Shown: piece after piece, positions 34,792-44,001 of the stretch | How positions within the stretch are numbered: position 1 is the stretch's first letter | Layout of the letters: every line of letters starts with the position of its first letter | From: CAZTHK01 sp964613215 | GTDB lineage: Bacteria; Krumholzibacteriota; Krumholzibacteriia; Krumholzibacteriales; CAZTHK01 | Reading direction: 5' to 3' | DNA length: 64,000 nt | Assembly (NCBI GenBank): GCA_964613215.1 | Contig: CAZTHK010000019.1 | Span: forward strand, 1-64,000 | Notes under the pieces: generated by a model | Told to the model about the DNA's origin: nothing | Database searches by the model: none | The model's input: the letters and a program-made list of their open reading frames with translations, nothing else | Position numbers and translations under genes: made by a program

Positions 34792-36000
34792 ATGACCGGT
34801 AAATTCGATCAGATATACAGGATGAATCCGCTTTTCACTATCACACCCGCCGGTGAGCTGAGCCCGGGTCAGAGGGAGCGGTTCCGGCGTTTCTTGAGCA
34901 GAGAGAATGTGTATGGTCTGCTGCACGCCCCGCCGGACTCGAATCTGACCGTTAAGGTCATCGACCGGGGACTTGCCGTTTTCCTGGAGAAGTTCCGGCA
35001 GCCGGCAAGGATCCCGGAGGTTCATCCGGGCTTTTTCGATCAGGGAGGAGCACAGAAGCGGCAGTTTATACTCAGGCTGGTGCTGGATGAGGTGCTGGAG
35101 GTATCACACCGGGGAAGGTTCATCGCCGGGGTGGATGCGGTAAACAGGGTATTGTATCCGGGGAGGATTGGGAGTGAAGCCGGACCGGGTGAGGGGATGA
35201 ACTGTATTCAATCTCTCAGCCGGGGGGCTATACTCACCGCTGTTAAATCCTCCTGTGATGATCCCAGGGATCTATCCTTTATACTTTATGCCTTTAACCG
35301 TATTCCCATGTCCAGGTATTGGCGGATGAGGTTTCCCGATGAGGCGGCAGTGGCGGAATTCCTGGGTTTGAAAGAGGATGGCAGCTGGGAGGGGATGCCA
35401 GCCCGGGTAAGGGTTAGGCCGGTGAAGAGGGATGAGCAGGGAGAGCCGATGCCCTTTGATGTTATCTGGAGGAGCTGGAATACCGGGGAGCAGGGAGAGG
35501 AATGGAAGAAACCAAAATACAAGGTTTATGTCAGCCCGGCAGCTAAGGATCTCCCTGAAGTTTTCAGGATGGTGCGAGAGGGAATGCTGAAGTGGAATGT
35601 TTCCTCCATGAAGACAGGCAGGGAGATTCAGGAATTATTGAGGCCGGACAAGCTCATGCTCTATTTCAGCGATTACCGCAGCGCCCTGGATTGTGCTGCT
35701 GAAATAGCTGATATGCTCTCCCCCTTCGGTTATCATGGAGTGCCCTTTACCTGCCCGGTATGGGAGGATAATCCCGGAGTAAGTGTGGGGGTGGATCCGC
35801 CCGATGGGCTGACCGGGAGCGGCAGCTGGCGAAGCTACATCGCCGATAAGATAGCCCTGGCTATAAAGAGTATCAGGCGGAGGGGGGAAGATGATTACCT
35901 GGACCATATAAACACCCACCTGAGAGCTTTGGGGATAGACGGCTCAAATTGGCGGCCGGTGAATAGGGATTGGAGTATGGAATTCGATATGGATAAATGA
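34792..36000 (+). CDS. HopA1-like lyase for lanthipeptide maturation (cluster 1)
   Basis: The product of about 402 residues resembles the HopA1 effector-like proteins that act as phospho-Ser/Thr lyases in class V lanthipeptide and thioamitide pathways. The C-terminal half carries the best-conserved part: KYKVYVSPAAKDLPEVF, LLRPDKLMLYFSDYRSA and SVGVDPPDGL. The N-terminal 110 residues (RQFILRLVLDEVLEVSHRGR) look like a winged-helix PqqD/RRE-type unit. The paralogue at 54390 aligns along the whole length, and its start (MLDRIYRFNP) supports ATG 34792 (FDQIYRMNP) over TTG 34762. The likely role is beta-elimination of phosphate from core residues. Function is inferred from family and context. Confidence 0.7.
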   Translation: MTGKFDQIYRMNPLFTITPAGELSPGQRERFRRFLSRENVYGLLHAPPDSNLTVKVIDRGLAVFLEKFRQPARIPEVHPGFFDQGGAQKRQFILRLVLDEVLEVSHRGRFIAGVDAVNRVLYPGRIGSEAGPGEGMNCIQSLSRGAILTAVKSSCDDPRDLSFILYAFNRIPMSRYWRMRFPDEAAVAEFLGLKEDGSWEGMPARVRVRPVKRDEQGEPMPFDVIWRSWNTGEQGEEWKKPKYKVYVSPAAKDLPEVFRMVREGMLKWNVSSMKTGREIQELLRPDKLMLYFSDYRSALDCAAEIADMLSPFGYHGVPFTCPVWEDNPGVSVGVDPPDGLTGSGSWRSYIADKIALAIKSIRRRGEDDYLDHINTHLRALGIDGSNWRPVNRDWSMEFDMDK

Positions 36001-36146
36001 CAGGGCGGAAGTGGATGGAAGGCCAGGGTTTTTCCCGGGGAAGATTTTTCGGCCCCTGATCTTGAGCGTAATTACTCTTATCAGGGTTCGGGCGCGCTTG
36101 AGGACGAAAACTTCCCCGGGATTGGTAACAGGCTGGAGAAATCAAT

Positions 36147-37313
36147 ATGGCCTACAGGAGCGGGATTGCCGGTGCCGGCACCGCAGCTGAAAGGGATAAA
36201 TGGATCCGCCGGGGGGTGGGGATACTGGACAGGCTTGCCGGCACGAGCTTTGAAAATTTCAAGAGGATACAACCTCCTCCCCACCGTTCCCTGAATGTGG
36301 GTGCTACCGGAATGGCTTACACCTTCTGGAAGGCGGCCTGCTTTCTGAACCAGCCCCGTTGGCTGCATCTGGCCCGGCAATGGATTGATAAAGTGATCGA
36401 TACACCCGAAGATGAAGCCACCGTGGAAGCGCCGGAAGATGAGAATAATCTGAAGCTGCAGGTGAAGGATTCCTTCTATCACGGCAACAGGGGGGTGTAT
36501 TTTGTCCAGGCTCTGGTGGGGTATGCCCAGAACGACAGCAGAAGTATGAACCGGGCGGTGAGAGAGTACAGCCAGCCGGAGTACCGGAGGTTGAGATTGC
36601 AGGAACTGGTGCAGGGCATGGCCGGCCGCCTGGTGGGTTATGCACTGCTGTACCGGGAGACCGGCTATCCCCAGCTTGTGGATATGGGAAACCGGGTTGC
36701 CGGAGAACTGCTGGATACCGCCTGTGCCGGGGAAAACAGTTTGCCCTGGGAGAACAACCATCACCTGGGGCTGGCACACGGCAGAGCAGGAAATTACTTC
36801 GCCCTTCTGCTGTGGTCGCTGATTACCGGATATCAACCTCCCCCCTGGATGCTGTATAACCTGAGAAAATATGCGGAATCGGGGGTGGAGAGGAAAGGTG
36901 GAATAAGCTGGCCTGTGGATGAGCGGGCCCCCCGTTACTACATGGACAGCTGGTGCAACGGAGCTCCTGGTCTTCTCCATCTCTGGACCAGCGCCTACCG
37001 GGTATACGGTGATCCCATCTTTTTAAATACTGCCAGAAAGACCGGGGATTACTGCACAGGCCTGTCCGATTTTGAGTATTCCCATGTGTGCTGCGGCACC
37101 GCCGGAGTGAGCTACGGCCTGCTGGCTCTCAGCCAGGCGGACCCTGAAGGGGAGTGGTTGGCGGAGGCGGTCAGGTTTGCCCGGATGGCCTACCGGGGCA
37201 AACCGGTTCCCCGTTACCGGCTCAGCCTTTACAGCGGAATAGCCGGGCTGGCCTGTCTGATGCTGGATATGGCGGACCCCGGGGCCGCCTCACAACCGGC
37301 GGTCTGGGGGTAG
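36147..37313 (+). CDS. Stand-alone LanC-like cyclase (cluster 1)
   Basis: LanC proteins are alpha-alpha-barrel zinc enzymes that add Cys thiols to dehydroamino acids. This 388-residue protein has the LanC fingerprints LAHGRAGNYF (about 210), DSWCNGAPGLLHLW (about 270) and HVCCGTAGVSYG (about 313). The zinc ligands would be Cys of WCNG and the CC of CCG. Most LanC enzymes have CHG there, whereas CCG is known from ProcM-type enzymes with three Cys ligands. It begins 146 bases after the lyase gene with GGAG upstream and no kinase between. The paralogue at 56896 shares the fingerprints. Activity is likely, since all ligands are present. Confidence 0.85.
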   Translation: MAYRSGIAGAGTAAERDKWIRRGVGILDRLAGTSFENFKRIQPPPHRSLNVGATGMAYTFWKAACFLNQPRWLHLARQWIDKVIDTPEDEATVEAPEDENNLKLQVKDSFYHGNRGVYFVQALVGYAQNDSRSMNRAVREYSQPEYRRLRLQELVQGMAGRLVGYALLYRETGYPQLVDMGNRVAGELLDTACAGENSLPWENNHHLGLAHGRAGNYFALLLWSLITGYQPPPWMLYNLRKYAESGVERKGGISWPVDERAPRYYMDSWCNGAPGLLHLWTSAYRVYGDPIFLNTARKTGDYCTGLSDFEYSHVCCGTAGVSYGLLALSQADPEGEWLAEAVRFARMAYRGKPVPRYRLSLYSGIAGLACLMLDMADPGAASQPAVWG

Positions 37314-37330
37314 CTGGCTGATTATGATTA

Positions 37331-37359
37331 TTGAAAATAAATTATCCTTACCCTATAAT
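37331..37359 (+). promoter_or_regulatory. Near-consensus sigma-70 promoter giving a leaderless transcript
   Basis: TTGAAA (37331-37336), a 17-base spacer, and a perfect TATAAT (37354-37359). The permease ATG is at 37368, eight bases after the -10 box, so transcription would start at or within two bases of the start codon. No Shine-Dalgarno is present. The permease is therefore separate from the RiPP operon. Confidence 0.7.
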
Positions 37360-37367
37360 TTTCCGAC

Positions 37368-39245
37368 ATGAAGCTGAAAAAAGATCTGAATGCGATCCAG
37401 GTATTTGCCATAGCTTCGGGGGCCATGATTAGCTCGGGGCTGTTCGTGCTGCCGGCTGTCGCATTCACAGTGGCCGGGCCGGCCGTGATCATCTCATATT
37501 TCATTGCCGGCCTGCTGATGCTTCCGGCCCTCTTCTCCCAGCTGGAACTTGCCACCGCCATCCCCAAGGCGGGGGGTATATACTTCTACTCCGAAAGGAT
37601 TCTGGGGACCGCCGCAGGAGTGGTGGACGGGATCGCCAACTGGTTCTCCATAAGCCTCAAGAGCGCCTTTGCCCTGGTGGGAATAGGCGCCTTCGCCACC
37701 CTGCTCTCCCCCCAGATAACGGAGATGCAGATAAAACTTATTGCAGCAGCCGGCTGCGTGCTGTTTGCCCTGCTCAATCTGTTCAGTCTGAAAACATCGG
37801 GCAGGGTCCAGGTTATACTGGTGATGTTCCTTCTGGCGGTGCTGGCCGGTTTCGTAATGGTAGGCTACAGGGTGATGGAATTTGAGCAGTACCGGAGAAT
37901 TACCCCTGTTAAATGGGACAGGGTGATGCTGGCAGCGGGGATGGTGTTTATCTCCTACGGGGGACTGACCAAGATAGCCAGTATGGCTGAGGAGGTTAAG
38001 GACCCCAAGAGGACCCTGGTGAGAAGCGCCTTCTCGGCCTTTATAGTGGTACAGGCTCTCTACCTGCTGGTAATCTTTGTAATTGTGGGGGTGCTTCCCT
38101 CTCAGCAGTTGTCACAATCACTAACTCCGGTTACCGACACCACCCGTCACTTCGCCACCAGTCAGGGGGTTACAAGGGTCTTTGTGGGGGTCACCGCTGT
38201 GGGTGCCATAATGGCATTTATAACCACCGCCAATGCAGGTATAATGGCCGCCTCCAGGGTCCCTCTTGCTATGGCCAGGGATAATCTGCTGCCATCGCTG
38301 GTATCCAGAGTGAGCCGGAGGAAGAAGACCCCGGTGGTATCCATTCTTCTGACCTCCCTGTTCATGATGGTTGCCATATTTGCCTTCAATATCGAGAAGC
38401 TGGCGAAGGTGGCTTCCCTGTTCATGCTGATGCTCTTTGTTATGGCAAATATCGCCCTGATAGTGATCAGATACTCACGGATATCCAACTATAAACCCTC
38501 CTTCCGCTCCCCCCTGTTTCCATTCATTCAGATAGCGGGTATTGTCTGCTACCTGATTCTGATCTTCAGTATGGGCACCTTCACCACCACCACCGCCCTG
38601 ATTTTCATAGCTGCTGCAATGGGGTGGTACTTCGTCTATGCCCGCGGGAGGGTCAAGCGGAAGTCAGCTTTCATAAATATGGTGGAGAATCTCACCGCTC
38701 CCGAGATCAGGGGTGATGAGAAAGAGCTGGAGACGGAGCTTCTGGATATACTTATCGAGAGGGACGAGATCGTTCTGGACCGGTTCGACAGGATAATCCA
38801 GCAGGCCGAAGTGCTCGATCTCAACAGGCCCATGACCAGGGAGGAGATTTTCAGGGAGATAGCCGCAGTGGTGGCAGAAAAATGGAATCTGGAACAGGAG
38901 AAGGTGGAGGAGAAGTTCAGGGTGAGGGAGGAGGAGGCTTCCACCCTGGTCTATCCGGGGGTGGCGGTTCCTCATGCCATCCCCCATGTTATACTGGAGG
39001 GGAAGAACCTGTTCGATATAGTACTGGTAAGAAACCGGGCGGGAATTACCTGGAATGAAGAGGAGGTGGTCAAAACAGTGTTCGCTCTGCTGGGATCGAA
39101 GGATGAGAGGAATTTTCATCTGAGAGCTCTTATGTATATTGCACAGATCCTGCAGGAACCTGACTTTCACCGGGAATGGAATTCGGCCAGGGATGAGAAG
39201 GAGCTCCGCTCGGCTATTCTTCTTGCCAAGAGGATGAGAGGGTAA
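37368..39245 (+). CDS. APC-family permease fused to a PTS EIIA-type domain
   Basis: The 625-residue protein has about 12 TM segments (residues 10-425) of the APC amino-acid/polyamine permease superfamily, with SSGLFVLPAVAFTVAGPAVI in TM1 and SYGGLTKIASMAEEVKDPKR later. After a linker (430-470) comes a type-2 EIIA-like domain. Its PGVAVPHAIPHV contains the His phosphorylated in fructose/nitrogen EIIA proteins. The fusion suggests uptake controlled by PTS phosphorylation. No EI, HPr or EIIB gene is nearby. The gene has its own promoter and appears leaderless. Substrate is unknown. Confidence 0.85.
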   Translation: MKLKKDLNAIQVFAIASGAMISSGLFVLPAVAFTVAGPAVIISYFIAGLLMLPALFSQLELATAIPKAGGIYFYSERILGTAAGVVDGIANWFSISLKSAFALVGIGAFATLLSPQITEMQIKLIAAAGCVLFALLNLFSLKTSGRVQVILVMFLLAVLAGFVMVGYRVMEFEQYRRITPVKWDRVMLAAGMVFISYGGLTKIASMAEEVKDPKRTLVRSAFSAFIVVQALYLLVIFVIVGVLPSQQLSQSLTPVTDTTRHFATSQGVTRVFVGVTAVGAIMAFITTANAGIMAASRVPLAMARDNLLPSLVSRVSRRKKTPVVSILLTSLFMMVAIFAFNIEKLAKVASLFMLMLFVMANIALIVIRYSRISNYKPSFRSPLFPFIQIAGIVCYLILIFSMGTFTTTTALIFIAAAMGWYFVYARGRVKRKSAFINMVENLTAPEIRGDEKELETELLDILIERDEIVLDRFDRIIQQAEVLDLNRPMTREEIFREIAAVVAEKWNLEQEKVEEKFRVREEEASTLVYPGVAVPHAIPHVILEGKNLFDIVLVRNRAGITWNEEEVVKTVFALLGSKDERNFHLRALMYIAQILQEPDFHREWNSARDEKELRSAILLAKRMRG

Positions 39246-39336
39246 AACTGGTTGCTGGCTGTGCGGGGACTTTCCCCGGGGAGGTTAAAGTGGTATTTTT
39301 TGGTGGAGTTTTTAGCTTTCAAGGGGGATAATATTC

Positions 39337-39459
39337 ATGGTGGAAGGGAGAGTTATCAGGATCCGTCTGGAAATAACAGGAGGTGATAACGGACCGCCGG
39401 GGAGTGAGGATTCTGACTCGGCAGCTCCCGGCAGTGCAGAGAAAGATTCCGACAATTAA
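39337..39459 (+). CDS. Small acidic open reading frame, function unknown
   Basis: A 40-residue frame begins MVEGRVIRIRLEITGG and continues with a Gly/Ser/Asp-rich tail (DNGPPGSEDSDSAAPGSA). AAGGGGG lies nine bases before the ATG. There is no signal peptide, Cys or known motif. It sits between the permease and the exported protein at 39482. The good ribosome site argues for translation, but the composition could also be chance. Confidence 0.4.
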   Translation: MVEGRVIRIRLEITGGDNGPPGSEDSDSAAPGSAEKDSDN

Positions 39460-39481
39460 AATCTATAACAGGAGGAGAGTA

Positions 39482-39997
39482 ATGAAGAGAAGAGCATGGA
39501 GTGCGAGTCTGGTAGTGACAGTAGTTTTCGCTGTCACAATATGTTCCACTGTATACGCAGCCGAGCATGATGCACTAAAGCCCCTGCTGATTGATTTGGA
39601 GGATTGGAAGGCGGAGGAGGCGGAGGGTATGAGCATGGATATGGGTGGAACCAAGATGGTGAATGCCTTCAGGATGTACCAGAGGGATGATATGGAGTTA
39701 AGCGCAACCATAATGCTGGGCAGCAGTTCGATGGCCCGGAGTCAGATGCAGCGCATGGGCAGGATGGAAACAGATGACATGAAGATGGAATTTGGCCAGG
39801 TAGACAGTTTCAAGGTCCATACCGCCCACGATAAGAAGGAAAAGGGTGGATATCTGGTAATTCTGCTGGCGGAGGAGGAAGAGAGAACTGCAATGTTCGT
39901 GCTGCAGTACAGTGGAATGGATGAAGAAGACGCCCTGGTGCTGGCGAAGCAGTTCGGCTGGAAGAAGATGAAGGATGAGGCGTTGAAGTTGATGTAG
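39482..39997 (+). CDS. Exported protein of unknown function
   Basis: The 171-residue product has a signal peptide (RRAWSASLVVTVVFAVTICS, cut near VYAAEH). The mature part is about 150 residues, with strands such as NAFRMYQRDDMELSATIMLG, Met-rich MARSQMQRMGRMETDDMKM and a helical end (ALVLAKQFGWKKMKDEALKL). AGGAGGAGA precedes ATG. I do not recognise the family. It is followed 67 bases later by the ankyrin gene on the same strand. Confidence 0.6.
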   Translation: MKRRAWSASLVVTVVFAVTICSTVYAAEHDALKPLLIDLEDWKAEEAEGMSMDMGGTKMVNAFRMYQRDDMELSATIMLGSSSMARSQMQRMGRMETDDMKMEFGQVDSFKVHTAHDKKEKGGYLVILLAEEEERTAMFVLQYSGMDEEDALVLAKQFGWKKMKDEALKLM

Positions 39998-40064
39998 AAG
40001 TTATACCGGAAGTATTTTAAGACATGGATCTGTAGAGAAACATATAATACAGGGAGAGGAGAAA

Positions 40065-40841
40065 TTGAATAAACAAATCGGCAGTTGCTTTATTACGGCA
40101 GTAATAGTGGCAGTGTTCTGGTGTGCTCCCCTGCAGGGCGAGGATGATTTTGACAGGCTGGCCGCCAGTATATACCAGGGGGATTTCCGGGCGGTGAAGG
40201 AGTTGGTAGAGAGTGGGGTGGATGTCAATGTTACCAATGAAATGACAGGTGCTACCCCCCTTATAGTGGCCTGCAGCAGGGAGGGAAGCGACCGGATAAT
40301 AGAGTACCTGCTGGAACAGGGAGCGGAGGTAAATGTAGAGGGCAGGCGGGGGATGACCCCGTTGATGTGGGCGGCGGAGAATTCCGGAGCCGCGGTGAAT
40401 ATGCTGATTGCCCGGGGAGCGGATGTAAATGTAACTGCCGATGATGGGATGACGCCCTTTATCAAGGCGGTGTTCGGAATAATCATGGAGGATGTCACCA
40501 CTGCCGTCTGTGATACCCTTCTGGCTCACGGAGCGGATATAAACGCAGCCCTGACCGGAGAGGATGCCAGTGGTATGAGTGCTCTTCTGTTCGCATCCAA
40601 TAAGAAGAGACCCCGGCTGGTGGATTATCTGGTGTCGAAGGGTGCAGAGGTTAATCACCAGGACAACCGGGGCAGATCAGCTCTTATGCTGGCCAGCATA
40701 GAGGGTGATATAGAGACGGTCAACATACTGGTCGAAAACGGAGCCGATCCCGGTCTTAAGACGGGGGATGGATCAACCGCACTGGACATGGCGAAGGAAA
40801 AGGAGAGGAGCGAGGTGGCAGAGTATCTGGAATCACTTTAG
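40065..40841 (+). CDS. Exported ankyrin-repeat protein
   Basis: The 258-residue protein starts at TTG 40065 behind GGGAGAGGAG and has a signal (FITAVIVAVFWCAPLQGE). About six ankyrin repeats follow, with classic turns GATPLIVACSREGSDRIIEY, GMTPLMWAAENSG, SALLFASNKKRPRLVDYLV and SALMLASIEGDIETVNILVE. Ankyrin repeats bind partner proteins, here probably in the periplasm. No enzymatic domain is present. Confidence 0.88.
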   Translation: MNKQIGSCFITAVIVAVFWCAPLQGEDDFDRLAASIYQGDFRAVKELVESGVDVNVTNEMTGATPLIVACSREGSDRIIEYLLEQGAEVNVEGRRGMTPLMWAAENSGAAVNMLIARGADVNVTADDGMTPFIKAVFGIIMEDVTTAVCDTLLAHGADINAALTGEDASGMSALLFASNKKRPRLVDYLVSKGAEVNHQDNRGRSALMLASIEGDIETVNILVENGADPGLKTGDGSTALDMAKEKERSEVAEYLESL

Positions 40842-40885
40842 AATAATCGCGTTGCCACCGGGGCAATCATTCTTGCCGGAGAGAT

Positions 40886-41455
40886 CTATTTGTATTGGGA
40901 TTTGATATATCCCCAGGATGCTTCCTCCACAGCTATCTCTTCTGTAATAACTACCACTCCTCCATCTATGCCATGAGAGATCTGGTTGTTCGAGTCGTCC
41001 CTGAGATCGCTTTCCACGATCTCCAGATAGGTTTTTCCTGCTTTCAGGGCCTTGAATGTTACGGTGAAGAGATATCCAGGGGTCTGAACCACCGCTCCCA
41101 GAATGGCTCCGTTTACCTCTGCGGTGGTATCGCTCAGTGCGCTGTTGCAGTGAAAGAAGGTTTCCTCCCCGGAGCCGGAGGGCAATGAACCCTCATTCAC
41201 ACTTACTACATCAAGGTGCCCGGGGTCATAGGAAAAAACTACCCGGTATCCCATCAGATCCACAGTGTCGTCACCGGCGTAAAAATTGATTTCGAACTCG
41301 CTGCTTACCTCCACACTGCTGGAGTCGGGCTGGACGGACAGAATCAGGCCGGCTTCAGCGATGCCGGGTGTGATAATTCCAGCCGATATAATCAGTATCA
41401 ATAACATTGTATTCAGCTTATTCCAATACATAGCATTCTCCAGACGTTGCTTCAT
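40886..41455 (-). CDS. Secreted stand-alone cohesin-like protein
   Basis: The 189-residue product has a signal (MLLILIISAGIITPGIAEA) and one cohesin-like domain. It shows the strand pattern LSVQPDSSSVEVSSEFEINF, VVFSYDPGHLDVVSVNEGSL and YLFTVTFKALKAGKTYLEI. Cohesins bind dockerin modules. Dockerin-like repeats are found in the giant proteins at 42373 and 48309, so an interaction is possible. It overlaps the gene at 41452 by four bases and is probably co-transcribed with it. Confidence 0.7.
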   Translation of the reverse strand: MKQRLENAMYWNKLNTMLLILIISAGIITPGIAEAGLILSVQPDSSSVEVSSEFEINFYAGDDTVDLMGYRVVFSYDPGHLDVVSVNEGSLPSGSGEETFFHCNSALSDTTAEVNGAILGAVVQTPGYLFTVTFKALKAGKTYLEIVESDLRDDSNNQISHGIDGGVVVITEEIAVEEASWGYIKSQYK

Positions 41456-42303
41456 CTCACCAGTATCATCTTGCGTTTATAGATCCTTGCCGGTGTTCTA
41501 AGAACTGCTATATAGACACCGGCGGAGACATTTATTTCCCGGTTGTTCCTGCCATTCCATAAGAATTTATTTCTTCTCCCCCGGAGCCGCCCCCTGAAAA
41601 GATTCCGGACTAATTGGCCGCCGGCTGCGTATATCAGAAGTTCCCCCCTGCGATTCATATATCCCTCCTGATCCACAGGAGAATGAAAGATCAGGGTGGT
41701 TGCGGGATTGAATGGGTTGGGATAGCTGTAAAAGGATCCGGCAGAAGGAATCATCCGGTTACTTCCGGCGGTGGAGCTGACAGAGATCTTTACCTGAGCT
41801 CCCAGGGTTACCGGCAGGCTGTTACGGTCTATATCGTAAACTTCCGCCCTGGATATGGCCACCGGAGAGGTCCCATTCTCTATTCCCTGAAATACCAGGG
41901 TGTAAAGCTCTCCCGGGGCCAGGATGTAGCTCCTGTATCCCAGAACGCAATCTTCCACTCTCACGCTGTCGGGTGCAATCAGTTCCCAGTTGAAGAAGGT
42001 GGTATATTGAGCGTTGGCGTATAATGTGCCCTCCTCGGCCAGCTGGCAATCCAGCAGAGAAGAATCGAATGAGACCACGCAGAATACACAGCTCAGTGAA
42101 TCCACTGCATCGTCAACCATTACGCTGAGGGTGCAACTCTCTCCCGGTTTGATGTAGGAGTGTGAAGGTTCCAGGTACAGGGTGGGAGAATCGCCGGATG
42201 AATAACAACGGTTGCCGCTGAAGAACCCCGAGAAAATCATTATCATAAGGAAGAATATCAGCGTTCCTGTAAGTTTAAGTTTTTCCCCTTGTATAAGTAT
42301 CAT
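41452..42303 (-). CDS. Secreted cohesin-like protein with FlgD-like tail
   Basis: The 283-residue product starts at ATG 42303, eight bases after GGGAG, with a signal (LTGTLIFFLMIMIFSGFFSG). A cohesin-like region spans about 45-180 (YLEPSHSYIKPGESCTLSVM, YTLVFQGIENGTSPVAISRA). The C-terminus has FYSYPNPFNPATTLIF, FLWNGRNNREINVSAGVYI and ends RKMILVR, the FlgD Ig sorting tail. The hairpin upstream at 42331 lacks a U-run, so transcription from the 42373 gene may continue into this one. Confidence 0.72.
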   Translation of the reverse strand: MILIQGEKLKLTGTLIFFLMIMIFSGFFSGNRCYSSGDSPTLYLEPSHSYIKPGESCTLSVMVDDAVDSLSCVFCVVSFDSSLLDCQLAEEGTLYANAQYTTFFNWELIAPDSVRVEDCVLGYRSYILAPGELYTLVFQGIENGTSPVAISRAEVYDIDRNSLPVTLGAQVKISVSSTAGSNRMIPSAGSFYSYPNPFNPATTLIFHSPVDQEGYMNRRGELLIYAAGGQLVRNLFRGRLRGRRNKFLWNGRNNREINVSAGVYIAVLRTPARIYKRKMILVR

Positions 42304-42327
42304 TACGGTTTCTCCCTCTGTAAGGCC

Positions 42328-44001
42328 GAGGCGGGGGCAGTGGGCCTGCCCCCGCACTCTTCTCCCCCTCCGTTAACGAAGAAGGATCATCTTTCTGGTA
42401 GCGGTAAACTCACCGGCATTTATCCGGTAGAAGTAGATACCGCTGGGCACGGTGGAACCGCTGTTGTCCCTGCCGTTCCACTCTATCCTGTGCCTGCCCG
42501 GATCCCTGCTCTCATTCAGCAGGGTTCTTACCATCCGCCCGCTGACATCATAGATGTCAATCCTGACTCTTCCCGCCTCCACTATATCGAAGGCGATGGT
42601 GGTGACAGGATTGAACGGGTTGGGATAGTTCTGCTTGAGAGCATAGGAGGAGGGGATAAAGCCGGGACGGTAGTCCTCGTCCCCCTCTATCCGGTAAGCT
42701 TTGTTGTTGATGTCCCTGACATCGATCTCACAGATTCTCAGGGCACTCTCTTCACCGCTGGTCTCCAGTGTTATCCTGGCTACCTCGCCCGAAGCATCGA
42801 TGGGCACACCCACACCCAGAGCCGCCACGCAGATATCCAGGCTTGAGTTCTCACCCTCTGTGGTACCGAAGAAGAGGTTGCTGCTGCCATCGAAGATGCT
42901 TCCCCGGGTAACACTTGTCACCCGGTTGCGGTCAGCCTGCAGGCTGATACGGAAGCCCTTAAGGCTGTTTGCCCTGTTCTTAAGCTGCACCGAGACAACC
43001 ACACATCCCTCCGGTGCGGAGGATGAGTTGGCGTCTGTGAGCTCGAAGTCGACCAGGGTGTTCAGCTGTTCCAGCGATCTTTCTCCGCCCGCCAGCATGG
43101 TAGCTCCCAGGGGGCCGACCTTGCCGTAGATCATGGCGAAGATCATCAGATCCTCGAAGTCGACCACATCGTCTGGCAGGGGTATGCCGTAGCTGGAGTT
43201 GTCATCGGTGGGACCGAAGTCGCACTCGTTGTTCCAGCCGGCTCCCCCATCGGATACACCGAAGGTATTGGAGAAGTCCACCAGGTCGGTGGAGTTGACC
43301 ATGCCGTCGTAGGGAGAGACCACATCGCCGAGCCAGTAGCTGGTGGCCCGGTCGGCGGCATCCGCATCGAAGGCGGAGTAGTTGCCGGCCAGGTCGTAGC
43401 TGAAGGCTGAGAAATAGTAGATATCCCTGCCTGCAGTGACCGAGTCATCGTAAGCCTGAGCCGGTGTCTGGGCAATAAAGGTACCCTCCGTCTCATCGGC
43501 GGGATAATCGGGTGCAGCGGTGCTGTACTCGGGATAGTCTGTCCATCCCGCCCGTCTAAGCTCCACCCCTGCGAAGGTGGCATCGCCGGTCGGGTTGGTC
43601 CAGGTCAGGTGGACCTTGTTGTGTCCCGGCTCTGCCGCAAAGTCTGTGGGTGGATCGGGTGCCACGGTATCCTTGTTGAACTGCCAGCTGTAGGTGTCGG
43701 GAGTATTCTCGCCGTTCCAGTTGCCGGCATCATCGGCCACTCTGAAGTAGACGGTGTGGCTGCCCTCGGTGAGGCCTGCAAAGCCGGGAAGGGTCCAGCC
43801 GTCATCGTTCCACTCGGTGGCGTCGATGTCATCGAACAGGGTTACCCAGCCATCCGAGTCTACCTGGTACTGGGCGGTGTCGAGGTTGATATCGTCATCG
43901 AAGCCGAAGTTGGAGAAATCAGGCGCAGTGTTGTACCACCCGTTCTCCGCTTCCGCTATCGGCTCCATGGTGGGTACGGTGCAGTCTATCCTGACAGAAC
44001 C
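42328..44001. repeat. 1,674-bp long direct repeat, copy 1
   Basis: This stretch and 48264-49937 appear identical at a fixed offset of 5,936 bases. It covers the last part of the giant gene (from the VRIDCTVPTMEP region to the stop) plus the hairpin beyond it. Outside the boundaries the copies diverge quickly, though the genes stay homologous on the N-terminal side, which points to gene conversion. Confidence 0.9.
42331..42355 (-). other. Hairpin without U-run, copy 1
   Basis: A perfect 10-bp stem GCGGGGGCAG/CTGCCCCCGC with a five-base loop follows the stop of the 42373 gene. Continuing on the minus strand the sequence is CTCGGCCTTA, not a T-run as in copy 2, so it probably does not terminate efficiently. 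Confidence 0.7.

Noticed and set aside
37368..39245. Permease as the RiPP exporter
   Set aside because: It is an APC-type uptake permease with its own promoter, not an ABC or C39 exporter.
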